The position numbers were made by a program, and so were the translations under genes. A stretch of DNA of 64,000 nt from Balanoglossus misakiensis (taxonomy: Eukaryota > Hemichordata). Shown piece after piece: positions 22,001 through 37,479 of the stretch. Location of the stretch: positions 620,001-684,000 of the forward strand of contig CM082589.2 in NCBI GenBank assembly GCA_040954595.2, in the 5' to 3' direction. The notes beneath the pieces are model-generated. The model did not search any database and was not told the origin of the DNA. It worked only from the letters and a program-made list of their open reading frames with translations. Each line of letters begins with the position of its first letter. The stretch's first letter is position 1.

Positions 22001-23695
22001 CAGTACGAACTTGAAATTGAGTTGTGGTGTATGCATCGTTGAAAAACCCAAATATTAAGGTTTTAGTGTATTTGTTATCTCATTGTCACAGCTGCAGGTT
22101 TTTATATCGTGCACGTTCATGGGTGGGAATAAGGCCAGACGTTAAGTAACTGACCATGACCTACATATGAAGAGGTTTCAACCAGATTTCTTTTGACATA
22201 TTGGTATGATAAATCGACTAAGAGTAAAGACTTAATAAGCTCACTGTGGAATCTCTCACGCTTCACTTCGGGAAAAAATCACGAGTTTAATTTGAATCTA
22301 ACGTTGTGCGTCGCGTATCGAATTCGGCTGGGACCTTCTAGTCTGCTCAGTGTGCGTGCTGCACGGTGGCCGACAATTTGCAGCCTGGGGCTATACAATA
22401 CCAGACGCTTTTGCGTAACAGGTACCCAGTTGCTCAAAGCTTCGTGGGTTTAAGTAACTTAACACCATACCGCAACGGTTTCACTTCTCGTTCTAGTTTT
22501 CGCGGAGCTCTCAGATAAAATTACCGGTCGATGACTTAGGTCTAAATCGAGCACTAATCGTTTTCTCTGCTGACTGAAGGATACTGCTTTTGACCGGCTA
22601 CTGAATGTATGGAATGGTCATTGGTGAAAATCCAATTTATGTCCATTCGCGTCCAAGCTGACGCCGAAGTTACTTGCGATATTCTGGGTTGCTATTTTCT
22701 AAATGACGTTGGCACAGCTTAGAATTGCCCTGTCTCGACATATGTCTGAGATACGAAATCTTGCTAGCGATTTGAACTGCGCGACGACAATCGCAGATGG
22801 TCACATGACGTATCACATGTACGATTTGATTGGGTGGTTGGCCAAGACAGTGCATTGCTCGAAGGTACAACGTTCGCGCCACTAGCGCCTCTATCGTGAC
22901 CCGATCTGACCAGGGTGTACCTGTGACCCAGACTCGATAAATGGGCTTCCCGCCCTTTTGATGTAACGGCATGCGGGGAACGACAGCATCTATTGCAAAT
23001 GTCGGTATGCTACAGAAAAAATTCAAACATGCTGCAAAAACGTGCTCATCTTCTGCCAGCTATCACCCGGCCAATCGTTCTGAGTTCCATTTTCACAGAC
23101 GTTGTTAATTTATACGCTTGTTCCAGTGTTCAACCACTGCAAAGGACACCTTGTTCGGTGTGTGGTCCAAACATTTATGGAATTCTTCCACAAGCTCAGG
23201 TGTATGTTGATAATACCAGTGTTACTACAGGCCTGATACTACCATCGTTCAAATACATGATCCTTCGTTCATTTTTGTGGGATGCGTCGTCTACCATATA
23301 CAATTTAAAAATTGCATGGAAGGTCAAAGGTCAAGACGTCTCGATTTTTGCACAAAAATGCATACCTCGCCTGAGTTCAGTGCAAACATTGACTTTTCTG
23401 CTACTTAATAATCCACATGACGTCAAAATACTGTTTGCAGAAGATTACGCAGTTTAAAGTTGATCACCAACGGACCGACGACCCTTACATGATACCGCTA
23501 TTCATGGTCCAACCGGGCCAGTCCATTCAAATGCAAAGCTATTAGGAATGTTTTAAATGGCGTTTTTTCAAACTGTGAAACAATGCAAAGAATTAGGATT
23601 ATAGCTGTAAGTACAGACACGGCCCACTTTCGCAGGAAGGGCACCACAATAGAGTTAAATCGGAAACAATGGGTTTCAAAAGACACCATGGAATT

Positions 23696-23709
23696 GTTGC
23701 CATGGAAAC
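23696..23709. promoter_or_regulatory. X-box (RFX-type) palindrome, full consensus
   Basis: GTTGCCATGGAAAC matches the RFX X-box consensus at every specified position. Confidence 0.6.
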
Positions 23710-26353
23710 CACAGACTGGATGCTGCGCACAAAAGCGTCAACCGTAGGCCGGTGGCGGTTGGCTGAACTCAGATAAAAAACTTCGTAAAAATCGTCCTGC
23801 TTCCGGTGGTATAAACGGCTTCGGAGGGTCGACTCCCCCTCCCCCAGAATTTAATTAGCCCACTGAGGTGACCTACTGGTAATTTCATAGAAACAGCTTG
23901 AATCAGCGAAAGCCGGAATGAAGAAGAGCAAAAAACCTCGGTATTTAAAATAATTAGTCACTAGATATTTTGACGGATTATTGACCACATGAGTGTTCAT
24001 AGTAGGGGGTCTCTTAAGTTCTTGTAATGCATAGATGGATACGAACACAGCCTGGAAGAAACGGAATATGGCAGAGATGTGGGCAGTGAATAGGTTGCAG
24101 GAAATTCTATAGCAATGCAATGATATGCAAACAAGATCAAGGTGCCTTTCCGGTCTAGGGAGCGGCTCATTTCATGGACGTTTGTAATATGTACCTTCTG
24201 TCAACAGTGCCTATCGTTTGCTTGTACTTCGCGTCCAAGCTTTTGTCACGTGACTATTACACCGGTATTTGACATCCGCCCACGTAAAATGTCAAGAGAT
24301 TGCATCTTTTAAAACGAAAATTTTCGACTTTAATAATGTATTGCCACGTTGAATTGATGTGATTAAAACTCTTGCATTCCAAAGCACAAAATCATCAAAT
24401 CATAGAAACTCGGACCTCACTTGCAGAGTTATGCCTGGGGGCAAATGACTAACAAAATATCACGAATTCAAACACCATGTTCTCAGTGGTGGAGGTAATT
24501 TTTCCAGTGAAAAAAAAGTAATCATCGCGTGATTATTTGCGTCAGTTTGTAGGAGGACTGGTTCTGTTTCCGTTGCACCACCACCACCATGGTTGACCAC
24601 TTTCTCGAAGCTTCCTTCCATCAACTTGAACCAAGTAGACCTCTAAAACTTGGACTGAATTATGGCGCGAAAACTGTTTTTTCCTCTTTTGATTTTTTTG
24701 CTAAACTTTTAAATGTCAAGGATCGACCTGACCTTGACCAGTCATCCGGGAATCGGAAATGTTGTCATGGTTTTCAGGGTTTTAGTACAACTGCTACTAG
24801 TACCGCTTAATTCTCCTGTCTCCTTTTGGGCTCAATCGGACAATGTTAGATCCTTGACAATATTTGCACAGACATCGTCTCTAAGAGTTCGTTTCCTGGG
24901 GGTGTCGGTCAGTTCACCTCAGCGTTCATCCGGGTACTTCAGAACTCCAATGGTTTATGAAATGGGTCAAGGAATTTAACCTTTAGTCGTTTAAAGTCCA
25001 ACACAATGGTGACAGTTCCCGCAGACTTTGAGATGTAGTTTTAATTGATGCGCAATTAAGTTCAAGTATTGTTGGATTTTCAAAGAGTATTTTAGTTCAA
25101 CCTGTGGATTAGGCCAAGGTGCAGTCTGAGAAAAATCAATAAATAGTTTTGCAATAGAAGAGTCCATGAGAGACACCATATGTCCCGGAAGACCTCTGCC
25201 AGTCATGGCCATATCTACCTTTGACTGTCTGGAATTGTCCCCGACCTTCAGGATTCGAAATTCGAAAACAAGAAAACACCGACAACTTGTTTATGGCTGG
25301 CTTTCCGTAATCCTCGACAAGACTTGTCAACAATTTGGAAATGCTTAGTACTTGTATGCGACTTCACATTGCAAACATCAAACTTTGAATGCTAGCGATC
25401 TAATTAACCCAAATGTATTCTTCATTTCAAGGGGCAATCCTCTTATCTAGACCGTACAGTTAGTGTGGGAATTTCACCAACCGTGTCCATGACAGTCAAA
25501 AGATGTGAAGTTGGAAACAAAATAGCTATACAATTATGTATGTACATTGTTTGTACCGCTGCCACAACGAATATGTACACAGAGTAATTTGCAAATAAAT
25601 TAGATGAAGTTGTCTGATCCAATTCAGATCAACTTCATCAGTTGTTCCCAGATCGATCGACTAATTGTTACATGAATTATTTAAACGAACACGCGAACAT
25701 GAGATAGTCTAGCCGCTGTCACATTTAAATTTTGGCTGATGATTACGTATTTTAGTGTATCTTGAATTACATTTCGGTTTGGCCAATCCACTCTTTTACG
25801 AATACAAGTATCGTACTGCACGTACGGTTTGATACTAGACTAGTAACGTATTGTCTCTATGCCAGCCTTGCTTTTGTTTAATTCGTTCATCAGAGAATAA
25901 TTTGCATACCGTATGCGCCCAACAGCCCTAAAATCCCTCTGAGATTTCTGGTACTACAATAACCAATTATGGTCGCGCAGTCTAGTGACCCTGAAATGGC
26001 AGGGAACACATATATATATTATACACACAGTCCAACACGGACTTCTAGCATACAGATTATGCCAGTCCAGTTTCTGACCACAACATGCAAACGTGACAGA
26101 ACCACCTTGATGGGAAATCGCCATCCTGCGTTCCTAACTGACCCGTTGCTACGAAACCAAAGCTTCAAATCAATACAACCACAGTGTTCTAAATTCCGGG
26201 ATATAGTAAATATGACCCTTAAGGGGATCTTTACAGTATTAGGGTATCAGACATTGAAGGGTTCCTAACAGTGTCTTCAATGTGTAAGTGTTGAGCTCTA
26301 CCTCCGCTGAGATTAACTTCTCAACCGAGTAGGTTTCTCACAGACACGTCGCC

Positions 26354-26372
26354 GGGGGGGGGGGGGGGGGGG
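26354..26372. repeat. Poly-G run
   Basis: Nineteen G in a row, the longest homopolymer in the window. Confidence 0.97.
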
Positions 26373-28477
26373 TAGCTGAGGTTCAATGTCACGGAATGAT
26401 TACCATAATCATGATTAATGATTTATTATGAAAAAGAATATATATTATTCATCATTCTTTCTATCTATCTCTCCCCCTCCCCCTCCCTCCCCCGAGGTTG
26501 ACACTTCAAGGCGACTGATTTCAACCATACTCTATTCTTAATAAAATGATTTGAATCTGATTTAATGACACTAAAACAGTCACTTTATTGTTTTATGTCT
26601 GTTCCGTATCACTTCTCCAGTAAAAACGTAATTCGCTTAGGTCAGGTACATCAAGGTTGTGTAAATCTAATTTCCACAACAGAGTCACAAAAAGGTTGCC
26701 GGTATTCATAGATTCATCAACGCGGGATCAGAATGACATTTGCCTTCAGGTCACAGACACACCGACCTTACTACATGGCAGTAGTACCCGCATGTAATGT
26801 GCAATGAGAAATGAGATACACGTCACGGTGACTTGATAATAATTTAAAAGACTACCGTGGATATGCAACCTTATACTATTTGGCTTGAAGCCAACTTGAA
26901 TTCAACGTGGCCAATAGCTACATGATGAATTATGTCATCTTTATCGCAGCTATAGATGATTGTGAAAAAATGCATTCACGAGAAAATCCTCACATGTTTG
27001 CAACGTTCACAGGTTGAGTTTGAGAGTTTGACAACCTGTGGATTTTTCACTTGACTCATGAACGAACTCTGAAGTGACCTGTATTTAAATGCGTAATTGC
27101 ATTTTTGCAAGAAATACAGACATTTCTTGCGTTTGAAAAAAGATGCTTATCGTTTTTATAGGCTTCTTCGGTCGCTGCAAACTAACGGAACAAAAGTATG
27201 GAAGTAGCTCTTGATGGGGACCTGGTAAAAGTTTACATTCCAATCACGATGCTTTGTCGTCACGATTATTCAGAAACACGACACGAATAAAATCAAAGAA
27301 ACCGCCGCCCACATCCTGCATGCCAGAGATAGTCAACTCCAACATCGTCTTTAGAGAAACACATCACATCACATACAAGTGTAACACTACTTCCTAACAT
27401 TATTGATATATCTAACAGATTTTTCATGATGGATTATTATAAGAGATAAAACATCTCAACATACAAGGCCGTTTAAATTACACATGTGGTTTTCATCAAA
27501 CCTTGAGACTATATCCTTATTTCAAATATTAACCATGGTTTGGCGTGCCCCCTGTGCAGTGTTATAGGGTCTTAAACTTTGGTGAACTTTGGTCTGACTT
27601 TCAAACCATCATGGTGGTAGAGTTTTTTCATCTGGAGTTTCTTGATTTTTAACATGACCACTGCGAATGTCTTGGTTCATCTCTTCCAATACACAAGACC
27701 ACAGTTACGAAAATGCTCACCAAACAGGAAACTGTATGTTACACGGTGTGTGCTGGCAAGTACATTCATATTTGTATATATTTTATGACCATGCTTGTGG
27801 CAATAACGTGACCACACGATTACCGACTAATGGTGACAATTTCCGCCTGTAAATGGTCTTAGATTACCTGTACATACAGACTTTGAACAGAAATGTAACG
27901 TGTCTTCCCATCTATATTAAATCATCGTTTGGTTTGTTACCGATGTCGTAAATTATCTCACAGGCGCATGATCACAGAAGTGCCAAGGGCGAAGTTTCGT
28001 CCACGCACCAATGGAGTTCTCCCCCAGACTTCCCGGCTATTCACGTCCCACGGACCCCAATTTGCTGTGCCCGAGGCAAAAGTAACCCGACACGTCAAAT
28101 ATTCAGACAAAAAGCGAAGAAAGAAACCATCGCAGATTTACAATGCAATGACCTTGAGGTCCCCGAAGTAAGGGCGTTCAAGATCTAACCATTGACCAGT
28201 AGTTCCTCAGACAGGTCGCGTCCAAGCCTCTGCGTTTACCATGGCAACAATCGGTTCATTGTCCAACATCGTTTAGGTAGCTTTGCGATAAGATAACAGG
28301 ATGGCGTGGTTGTTTGTTTAACGATCAATTGATTTGTATTTACAAGTGTACACGGGTGGTGGTGCTCTACCAATATTCCCACGAAGCAGACCCAGTCTCA
28401 GTCCAGTGACGCGTGTGATTTATTGCAACGGAATTTCAGACGTACCATGATTAAAATATTTGGGTTCTCTTCTCCTG

Positions 28478-28516
28478 TGAGAGAGAGAGAGAGAGAGAGG
28501 GGGGGGGGAGGGGAAG
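28478..28516. repeat. (GA)n followed by G-rich tract
   Basis: GA dinucleotides grade into a G-run. Confidence 0.95.
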
Positions 28517-29142
28517 ATGGAGAGAACGAGTAACAGCCACACATCAAGATATTCTCACTGTTGCTACCTCTCGTATCGTGACAAAATATAATAGAAACCA
28601 TGCAATTGTACTGAACCATAGTTGAATAGATATACATACTGGTAGTATAAGCTTTATAGTTCGTGTATACTCGTACCATGGTAGACACGTTTTAGGCGTA
28701 TGCCAACACCGACCCCTGGTCGCCTGCTTGTCGCTGCCCGGATGAAGTCCAATAAAGACAAAGTGTGAAGCGGGTCAAAGATTTCGAACTTTGAAACTGG
28801 TTCAAGTGCGAGTCAAACAGCCTATTGGAAAGGAATGTGGATTTTCGCGCCAGAATGTTAATAGTCCAGCTTCACGAGGACCAATCGATTTTAAAGCAAA
28901 GTCAAACAAGCTAAAAGTCACTAAGGGCCATGGTCGATAACACAGAGATTCACCCTTCCCTTCCTCACACGCATAAATTAACGCTAAAGTCCTCAACTAT
29001 ATTGTTAAGAGGAATCTCGAGTTCGTGTAATAATTGTCTATTTAGGTGACATATCTCCATTAAAAGGTACTCAATTAATAAATTTAATGATTTTGGCCCC
29101 TTTAGTGTTGACCCCCTCTTTCACCTACAGATAAAAGTTGTG

Positions 29143-29155
29143 GGGTCAAAGGTCA
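29143..29155 (+). promoter_or_regulatory. DR1 element (HNF4/RXR type)
   Basis: GGGTCAAAGGTCA is a direct repeat of the half-site with a one-base spacer, close to the HNF4/RXR consensus. Confidence 0.45.
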
Positions 29156-31154
29156 AGCACTTGCAATCCAGAGATAACATACCGACGCGGTGGATTCGTA
29201 GAAACTATTGCGAAAGATTTCCGGATGTAACAAAATATTAAGTTCCGGGAGGGGTGTGTTCACGACCGCCAGTTGTTTTTCATGACTGACATACATATCG
29301 AGTATCTGAAAATTTGAAGGGCACTCCAAGAAAAAAAGTTTCAAACGAGTGAAACAAGAAACAAATCTACTGCTGGAAACGTAACCAGGCAACGTGGAAT
29401 ATTTCTTGTGGCAATTTAATGGTGGAGAAATTGCTCTTAAGCGTTTTTATGGGTATAGGGGAAGGAGCAGTTTGGGAATCGTGAAAAGATGGAATACAGA
29501 CCGCGGGAGGGCAGGGAAATATTGGGGAAAAGAAAAACACACGAAAGGTGGATGAACCTTAGGGTAACGCCACTGAGAGGCAAGGGGAGACCAATTATCA
29601 AAAAATGAAAGAGAAATTAAATAGTGACTTGTAAGTAGGACCATAAATATCGCCGCTCATGCGGAAAGCCTGTTTTGTTTGGTTTTGAGAAGTTGACGTC
29701 ACTCTCTCGTCGACCAAGAGACTGATATCCGGGTCGAATTCTACATTTTGTCCCGAAAACACGATTTCAGATTAATAAACATGGAATGCAAAACATGATA
29801 TTGGAAATATGTCAAATAACTCCACACAATCGTCATAATATTAAATTTAAGTCTGGCTCGATAGGCGGTCGGTTGCTCTGCCGGGCTGGCGTGTGACCTA
29901 CCAGCCGGTGGTAGAAAGTTCCTCGGGCAGACAATATGACAGATTTCCTCGGCGATCAGTCATTGTACGCACTCGTCTTACGCTCCCGAAGGATCTAATT
30001 ACTTGCTACCGATTGTGAATGTGCCGTAATTCAACAACCAAGTGGGTCCTCATCCGGGCACTTGAACCGACAATTGATGGCGATCAAGCACCGTTGCAGG
30101 CAGGCGAAGGTCACTACACTGAAATTAAGAGGTCGATTTACAAGTCTCCGTTCTTCACGGATTCCTTTGCAATCTAATGATGAAGTTCGCCCCATGATAG
30201 TGGCAACCGCCGAAAGATAAACACGTCTGCTGTTTAGTTTCTCCTATGGTCACACTACTTTCTGTTTGCTTTTAGTTTTCTGTCCAAATATAAGAATAAT
30301 ATTAGGAAGGTTTTATGCCGGACACAGCTACACGTACAATTAGCCTATGTTCAAGATAAAGTGACCCTAGATTCAACTTTCAACAGTTGGTAATTTGCCA
30401 AGATTTTTACTGCAAACTTTGACACTTAAAATATTTATTAACCCGAAGTTATAACTCGAGTTCCGTAATGCCAATTATTGGCCTGGCAGTGCAATGGACG
30501 CGGCGACATTTCAATTCCTTGTTGAAGTGAAATGGGGGCGAATTTCAAAAATGTAAAGTTCAGGGTTGCTTTCACCAAAGAAAAAACCGCAGCGTGAGTT
30601 CAAGGACTTGTTATCAAAGAGATAGGAACCAGAAGTCAGATTAGCGACCTCACGTGCGGGTCAATTGTCCAGTCGCTGAACACACCTCCAAAGCGTGCAA
30701 GGTACAGAAGGGAAGGAACCACGCCGTATCTGGACAATTTATCAATTGCTGATGAAATTGATAAGAAAACTGGCATTATAAATTAGCATTTTTGACACTT
30801 TTTGAGTAAGCTTTAACAGCAAACACTTCTCGATAGTAAACTTTGCCTATTTAAACACAGCGACGCATATACATCATACAACTTACAAGTAGGCGTAAAC
30901 GTAAACGAAACTGCATCCGTACAGTGAGAGAGAGGTACAGCACTGTCATGATACGATGGCTGTTGGTAAAAGGATAGAGGCACGCCCCCGGGATTCACGC
31001 ATTCCAGGCAAAATTGCATGAATGCTTTATTGGTTTCAAAGCAAAGACAAACTATTGCGCAAAGTTTATTGCCAGTAAATCTCCAAAACGTATTGCTCTG
31101 TTACACGTTCACGGTTTGTGGTACTCTGAACCTCTTGGATTACATGAGCATGCG

Positions 31155-31167
31155 CGGTCAGTGACCG
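31155..31167. promoter_or_regulatory. IR1 nuclear-receptor-type palindrome in the desert
   Basis: CGGTCAGTGACCG is a perfect inverted repeat with a one-base spacer, differing from the 4425 site only in the spacer base. Confidence 0.45.
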
Positions 31168-32346
31168 AGTGATCAGACCCACTCCAGAAGATTCGACAAC
31201 TTCACAGTGCTACCATATATCAATCTGTGACGCTGGTGTTTAATTACACATTTAGAGTCGGTGCCATCTTTGAAAAAAGTATGCAACATTTCCACTGACC
31301 TTGAAGTCGCCCTAATGGAAAGTGCTGACGACCAACAATCGGCAGACATTCAGACGAAAACAAACTTGGTGATTTATGCAAATAAATGACCGATACGCCT
31401 GAATTCCGAAGAAAAGTTTCGGCGGCAACATACAGAATAGGGTTACCAGCTTAATTATGGTGGTGAAAGACGCTAAGCTATCCAATATGACCTTCAAGTT
31501 ATCCAAGGTCAGAACCGAACAGAAATAAGAACAGATTCCAAAAGATCTTTGGTATTATTTGTACATTTATGACGAGTTTGGTGAGTTGTAACAGCAAAAT
31601 ACATAGCGTTCTACATGAACGACAAATTTTGCCTTTTTGAACTTTCAAGCTAATAGGTCTATAGACGCCTTACATCGCATGCCTTCACGATCACAGGATG
31701 GGTTACTCTCTTGACTTTCGACATGTTGTAAATTTATCACCACAATTTATCTTTCAGTTCCCCAATGTTTTTTTTTCTTCCCATTTTAGATCCAAAACTA
31801 TGGCAATATATTTGGTAGCAAAGAGACAAACTGACTAACCAATAGTTTGGGGCGCCAAAATTCAAACATTTTTGGGGACTGGGAGTGCCGTGCACTGTCA
31901 ACGACAACCCTATTTATACTCAATCAAGCAACAAACTCAGGAACGTCAATGAATGCAGAGGCAAGCCACTCTCGCGTCAGATAACAAAGCCAACGAAAGT
32001 AATTTAGCAACTTAATCAAAAGAGCTGAATAAGACTCAATGGTTGTGTCTTTTCAATTAGCACAGGCTACTCTTAATACTTCCGTTTTCGGACAAAAGGG
32101 AAGCACTCTTGAAATCAGTGACCGTTTCGAGGACAGTCTAGACAGACGTTCTCCTTTTTGGCCCAGAGGATCTTTTCACTTCAACTCAAACTGAACTTGT
32201 ATCTATAGTTGCACATTGAAGCTGTCTGACAAAGATGGATTCAAACTATAGTCGACAAAGGATGTCTGTATGAACAAGTGGAGTCAGTATTTTTCACTTC
32301 TAATCGCCCGTGAAAAGTGATAGAACGGAAAGACAGCATACATACT

Positions 32347-32348
<2 letters not shown>

Positions 32349-32405
<57 letters not shown>

Positions 32406-32437
32406 CAACAAACAAACAGACAGACAGACAGACAGAC
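32349..32437. repeat. (AG)n plus (CAGA)n compound microsatellite
   Basis: About 54 bp of AG repeats, a short spacer, then CAGA tetramers. Confidence 0.97.
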
Positions 32438-35156
32438 GCACACGGTCACCACAAACATGTACAATACGTGAGCACACATAACGGACCGGCGAATGAAGTA
32501 TACCATAAAATATTTGAAGAGATCTCCACTTGTCCCTGTCAATTTATTAGAAATACTATATGAACGCGGTTAATGCAATAAGCTAAACCCCCTGGAGCTC
32601 ACAATCTACCCACAAGTCCTAGCGGATCTGAGATCGGTGACAAGAACGCGTAGAATTTGAATCGGAGACCAACAGATGTCCAGACCATGGGAAAAAAGTA
32701 CTTCTTGGCCAACAGTACATGACGTATAGCACTAAACTTATATAGACCCATTGGACAGGTCATAGATACGTTAATTGACCAATAAAGAAAACAAATACGT
32801 CGCCAGTCTGTTATTTGTGGTTTGAAACACAGCCAATGCAATTTTCATTAGGTGAAAATAATCACCGTATTTTTGAAATGTGTTTGAACGATTCTGATTG
32901 GACGGTATCAATGCATTTAACTTTTTAAAATCGCTTAATTCACACCCGTCTATGTGACAATACACAGTCATGGGTGAATGCTCAGCCCAAGGAGTCAGAA
33001 TACCTTCAAAGTTTTTAACTAAAAGCGTGAAAAGTTTCAAGTTTATGTTGCGCTAACATTACAAATTAATTACCCTTCTAAAAACGAAAAGTCTTTTGTT
33101 GCTACTGGCTTTCAAATGAAATGAACCAGTTCGCCTTGGGTTTCCGGGCATTGAGAGGAACGGCTACACCGCGCTTTGGCCCAGTGTGGTCCGAAGTGAC
33201 CACGTGATCTCTGTCCAATCACTGCGTTCTTTTCGGCTCCTTTCACACAGGTGTTCCGTTTACACTTTCAATCGATCTTCTGACATTTTTGTCAGGAAAC
33301 TCTGCATATTAACAGGGCCCAGTAAAACTGGATACCTCTGGAATGTGTCGGGTACCACACACCAGGACACAAGGCGGTGAATGGGAAAATCTAAACCGCC
33401 AGCGTCGTGACAGGGATCCCTACGCGGCTTTTCAGTCTGCAATGATGAAGAACCAGTTCGTTTGAAACTACTGGTTACGTTGTACAGACCATTTTAGTTT
33501 TAAAATTGTAAAAACGTTATGCAGGGGAATTGCTATTGCTGAAAATTGAAAAAGTTAAAAGTTACTGAGGCTTTAAAACTGAAAACGCGTACGTGACAGG
33601 AACCAGCCATGACAAAACATTTTTCGGGAATTAGCGAGACAAAAGGAGGAAGGAATTCAAATTGCTTGCCCACACATGAAGGTAGCATCTTTACTGCATC
33701 TGCTCAGCTCAGCTAATCCGTCGTGTCGTTTACAGTTTACGTCACGGGTGGACAAAGAAGTCACAAATGTGGCGTGACATTGTGGTCATTAAACTATGTC
33801 GCCCGAAAGTGGACAGAACGAAGCGGGATTTACCGGCATTTCCACTGGGAACTTGAGAGAAAAGTTCGGGAGACCTAACACTTGTCCCCCCACTCTCTTA
33901 ACCACATTTCTCCCCTCCCCTCTCATCTCTCTTTCCTCTTCCCTGTTTTATACTCTCTCCCAATATTTACATTGAACCAGCGGTTATGTATCTTATCATG
34001 TTTTCTCAGTCTTTCTTGTCCTTCATCACTTCCACACAAATTCAAATCTCTGTCCCGACTGTCTTCCAGAATGTCCGGGAAGACACTGATATCCTGAATG
34101 CGCAAAAGGGAAATACTTCCACCAGGACATACTCATTAATAGACGGCGGCAAATCAACATTAGAACAGCGAACCCGAGAAGAGGACAGACCCCTGGGATT
34201 AATGAAACAGGATAAAACGAAGGCTTTTGTCTCAAACGGGACAATGTCGGCTTGCTTTTTACTGACCTATTGTCTAAAATTTTATTACCGGCTGTGGTCA
34301 GCCAATTGTTCAACTAAAGATTCTCTGTTTTACTAATTAAATTAGTAGTATATAACGGCTTCAGTAACTCAAAGGGGTGTTTTATTAGTAAAAACCACAG
34401 TAAAAGGTATTGAGCTTGCCAGGGAATTCATTGACTTGTAGTCCTGACATTGTATAGACAGCAATTCCTGCCAATATCATTCCGTTGAAAATTTATTGAC
34501 TCGACAGTCTCTGCGTCAGAATTCAATCGTAAAACAAGTTCGCGTTCCCCGAATTTGATTGCATTGAAGTAAGTTTATTGTTCGAAGTTTGCGTTTTGTT
34601 ACTGTGGCTTTAAATCTCTATGTTTTATGTTCGTACATCCACAATTTATCATGATTCCATTTTCCATACAAGCACACCGCAACTCAAACCTTTTTTCTCT
34701 CTCCACGTAAAATTGTGCCACGTGATCAGTACATTCCAACAACCCATGCATTTACAATCCCATTGCCTTGTGGCAGACATATGGACAAATCTGACTTTGT
34801 ATGAATGTGTTCATTCTAATAATCGCACCATTCGGCCATCTCCGCAATGTGATATTCAAACTAAAACCAAAACCACTCATTCGCATTATGTTTGATGTAT
34901 CATGAACCACAAACGCCCTTTCCCACCAACAATCACCGCGAAAGTGCACTCAACTGTAAAGAAACGATTCAATCGTTATTGCTCCATTAATATCGTGAAG
35001 TGGAGTGTCACCCATCGCTTTCAACACGATATCACATAGTTATTTAGCGATTTTTCTCAGAAACCGACAAGATTCATTCATTTATGTCATGAATATGATT
35101 ATGAATTGCGTGACGATAAAAAAGCCGATGTCACGGTGAACTTCAACGTTCGTTGA

Positions 35157-35224
35157 GTGTGTATGGATGGATGTGTCTGTCTTTGTGTGTGTGTGAGTGT
35201 GTGTGTGTTTGTGTGTGTGTGTGC
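35157..35224. repeat. Imperfect (TG)n repeat
   Basis: TG dinucleotides mixed with ATGG and TCTG units. Confidence 0.9.
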
Positions 35225-36810
35225 AAAAGTATTAGTCTCACTGGTTTACCACAGACATATGTTCATCTTTGCTCAGAATCTGCTTAAAACGAGTCCCGCA
35301 TATGGCAACTGAACCACAATAGAATGAGGTCATCATTTGCATATGGTGACGTGTCTCTCATAGGATGAGTTTTGATGCCATTGATACATATACGTGTAGC
35401 TCATGTCGTGACTTCTCAAAATAGTCAACGTTTTTTTTTTTTTGCGAATGAGTCGGGTTGGTTTTTAACCTAATGGATCTAGTTTAGTCTGTGTATATAT
35501 GCGTTGTGGGTTGAGTACTAACCCACCTATGAAAACGAACAAAGAGTTGGCGAAATAAAAATTGACCTCATCATTAAATTTAGTACATGCGGTTTTATTT
35601 CGTGAATTCCACAACTTTCCACCATATTTTACAGTCGTATACGAATGTGCGATATTGATTGGCGGTGACCTAATTCGAGTAGCCATTCCTTCGCGTATGA
35701 CTCTCTAACAAAAATATACATTTGAACAAATTTAGTAATCGCGAGGTTTAAAACAATTACCATTTGTAATCTTAAAGAGTCACTTTAGCCAAATATACCA
35801 ATCAAGGGATATTTAATGTTTGGGGGAGCTCGTCTGAAACTCAAACTTCGTGACCCCTATTCTAAAAATTATTTAGCGTGTCGCCGGGAATATTACCAGG
35901 TCATATTTAGTTCATCTACCTGTTTAAACAAATGGGAGCATCTAAATTTAGCACAAAAACCACAACTGCGATCGGGGCCATTGTGTGTCGACCTATTACT
36001 GACTTTTAAAGTGAATAGAAACCATGCAAAAAATCGTGACGTACTCCGAGTGTTAGCTTTTTTCACAAGCCCTTTTTAATTCAACAAATAAAACATCGTG
36101 AAGTAAGTTCTGAAGCGTATTTATAGCTGGTATTATTGTATCCTAAGTGTTGTTATTTATATTAAATGTATGTTAAATTTCGTCCACGTCACACAATCTA
36201 GGATAAAAGGGTAACTCGTGAATAGAAAGCAATTGAAATTAATTACGGCACTGTTTAGAAATGAGACGATTGTTAGAACTATTTTTTAAAACTTTGTTCT
36301 AACTTTAGGGGATAAAACACACAAGAAATAAAGTTGGTTTATGCACATTTGAGGAGATATGCTCAGCTGTTTGCCATAATATCATAAATCATCATCAGAA
36401 GATTTTCACAAACGTCAGGATTGGAAGTATGGAATTAATCAAATTGTTGTGAGTATGATAGTTAAATTGATACTGTTATGAATGACTGGCACATTGCAGC
36501 GCAGATGACGACATGGCCTTTATTCTTCGCTCAGTTGGACACCAAAAATAGCCATTTCAAGATTATCAATTCATACAGGCGACAGATGTTTGTATAACTG
36601 TAACGTAACGGATTATCCTATCCTCGTTGTGGTTTGAACGCTTTATTAAGACTCAGAAAAGCGATATTTATTTGAGAATCGCCTAAATTGCGAAAACACA
36701 TTGAGAGAATTATTTAAAACCGTTGTTATTAAAGACTATTGCACAGAATTTGCCTTGGGTTTCTAGCCTATTAGAGACGACATAGGGATTAAGGTCTGGT
36801 CTTTGCCTGT

Positions 36811-36824
36811 GTTGTCATGGCAAC
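36811..36824. promoter_or_regulatory. X-box (RFX-type) palindrome
   Basis: GTTGTCATGGCAAC differs from the ideal X-box by one base. Confidence 0.5.
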
Positions 36825-37083
36825 AATGCGCTTAGTATTTTTCAAGCTGCTCAATCATAAACTGCGATCATCCAACATTATTTTCATGATGATTTACCTT
36901 TTTGTACATTATTCGGTTTAAAAATAGTTTTATTGTGTATTGTATCATTCACAACGGCGCTTATTAAATGATCAATTTGATGAAGAGTAAAAATAAACTA
37001 CGTTTGGTCTTGTATTACTACACATACATCAAGTATTATTTAAAATGATGCCTAGTTTAAACTAAATTTGAGTAAAAAAATAT

Positions 37084-37129
37084 GGGTGGATGGTGTGGTG
37101 TGGTGGGGTGTGGTGTGATGTGATGTGCT
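37084..37129. repeat. (GGTGT)n-like minisatellite
   Basis: Repeated GGTGT pentamers decaying to GATGT at the 3' side. Confidence 0.85.
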
Positions 37130-37479
37130 CGAAGCAAACAGGTAAATAGGTAGAGGTCAAAATGCCCTTTAAAAAGAAATCTCGACAATGGGACCTGACA
37201 TCATTCCAAAGCTTATAATTCTATGAAATCATCAATCCCTCACCCAATGATTTGCAGCGTTTAGCCCACAGGTTTGTTCCATCAGTGTTACTATGCATAA
37301 AGGTTGAGAAAAACCGTGCGTGTTTGACCTTGGAAAAGAGATTTTATTGCAAAGGGATTGATAGTAGTATTTCCTGGAATTCGCTTCAGTAATTGAGGTT
37401 TATAGGCTAGTTGTGCTTACGGTTACTAATTCTTCGTGCAGAGCAATTTTATAGTGTGATTAGAATTGGACCTGATCGC

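Noticed and set aside
22993-23457. Plus-strand open frame of 154 codons, the longest in the desert's first half
   Set aside because: No recognisable domain, no convincing flanking splice sites, and a composition like random AT-rich translation.
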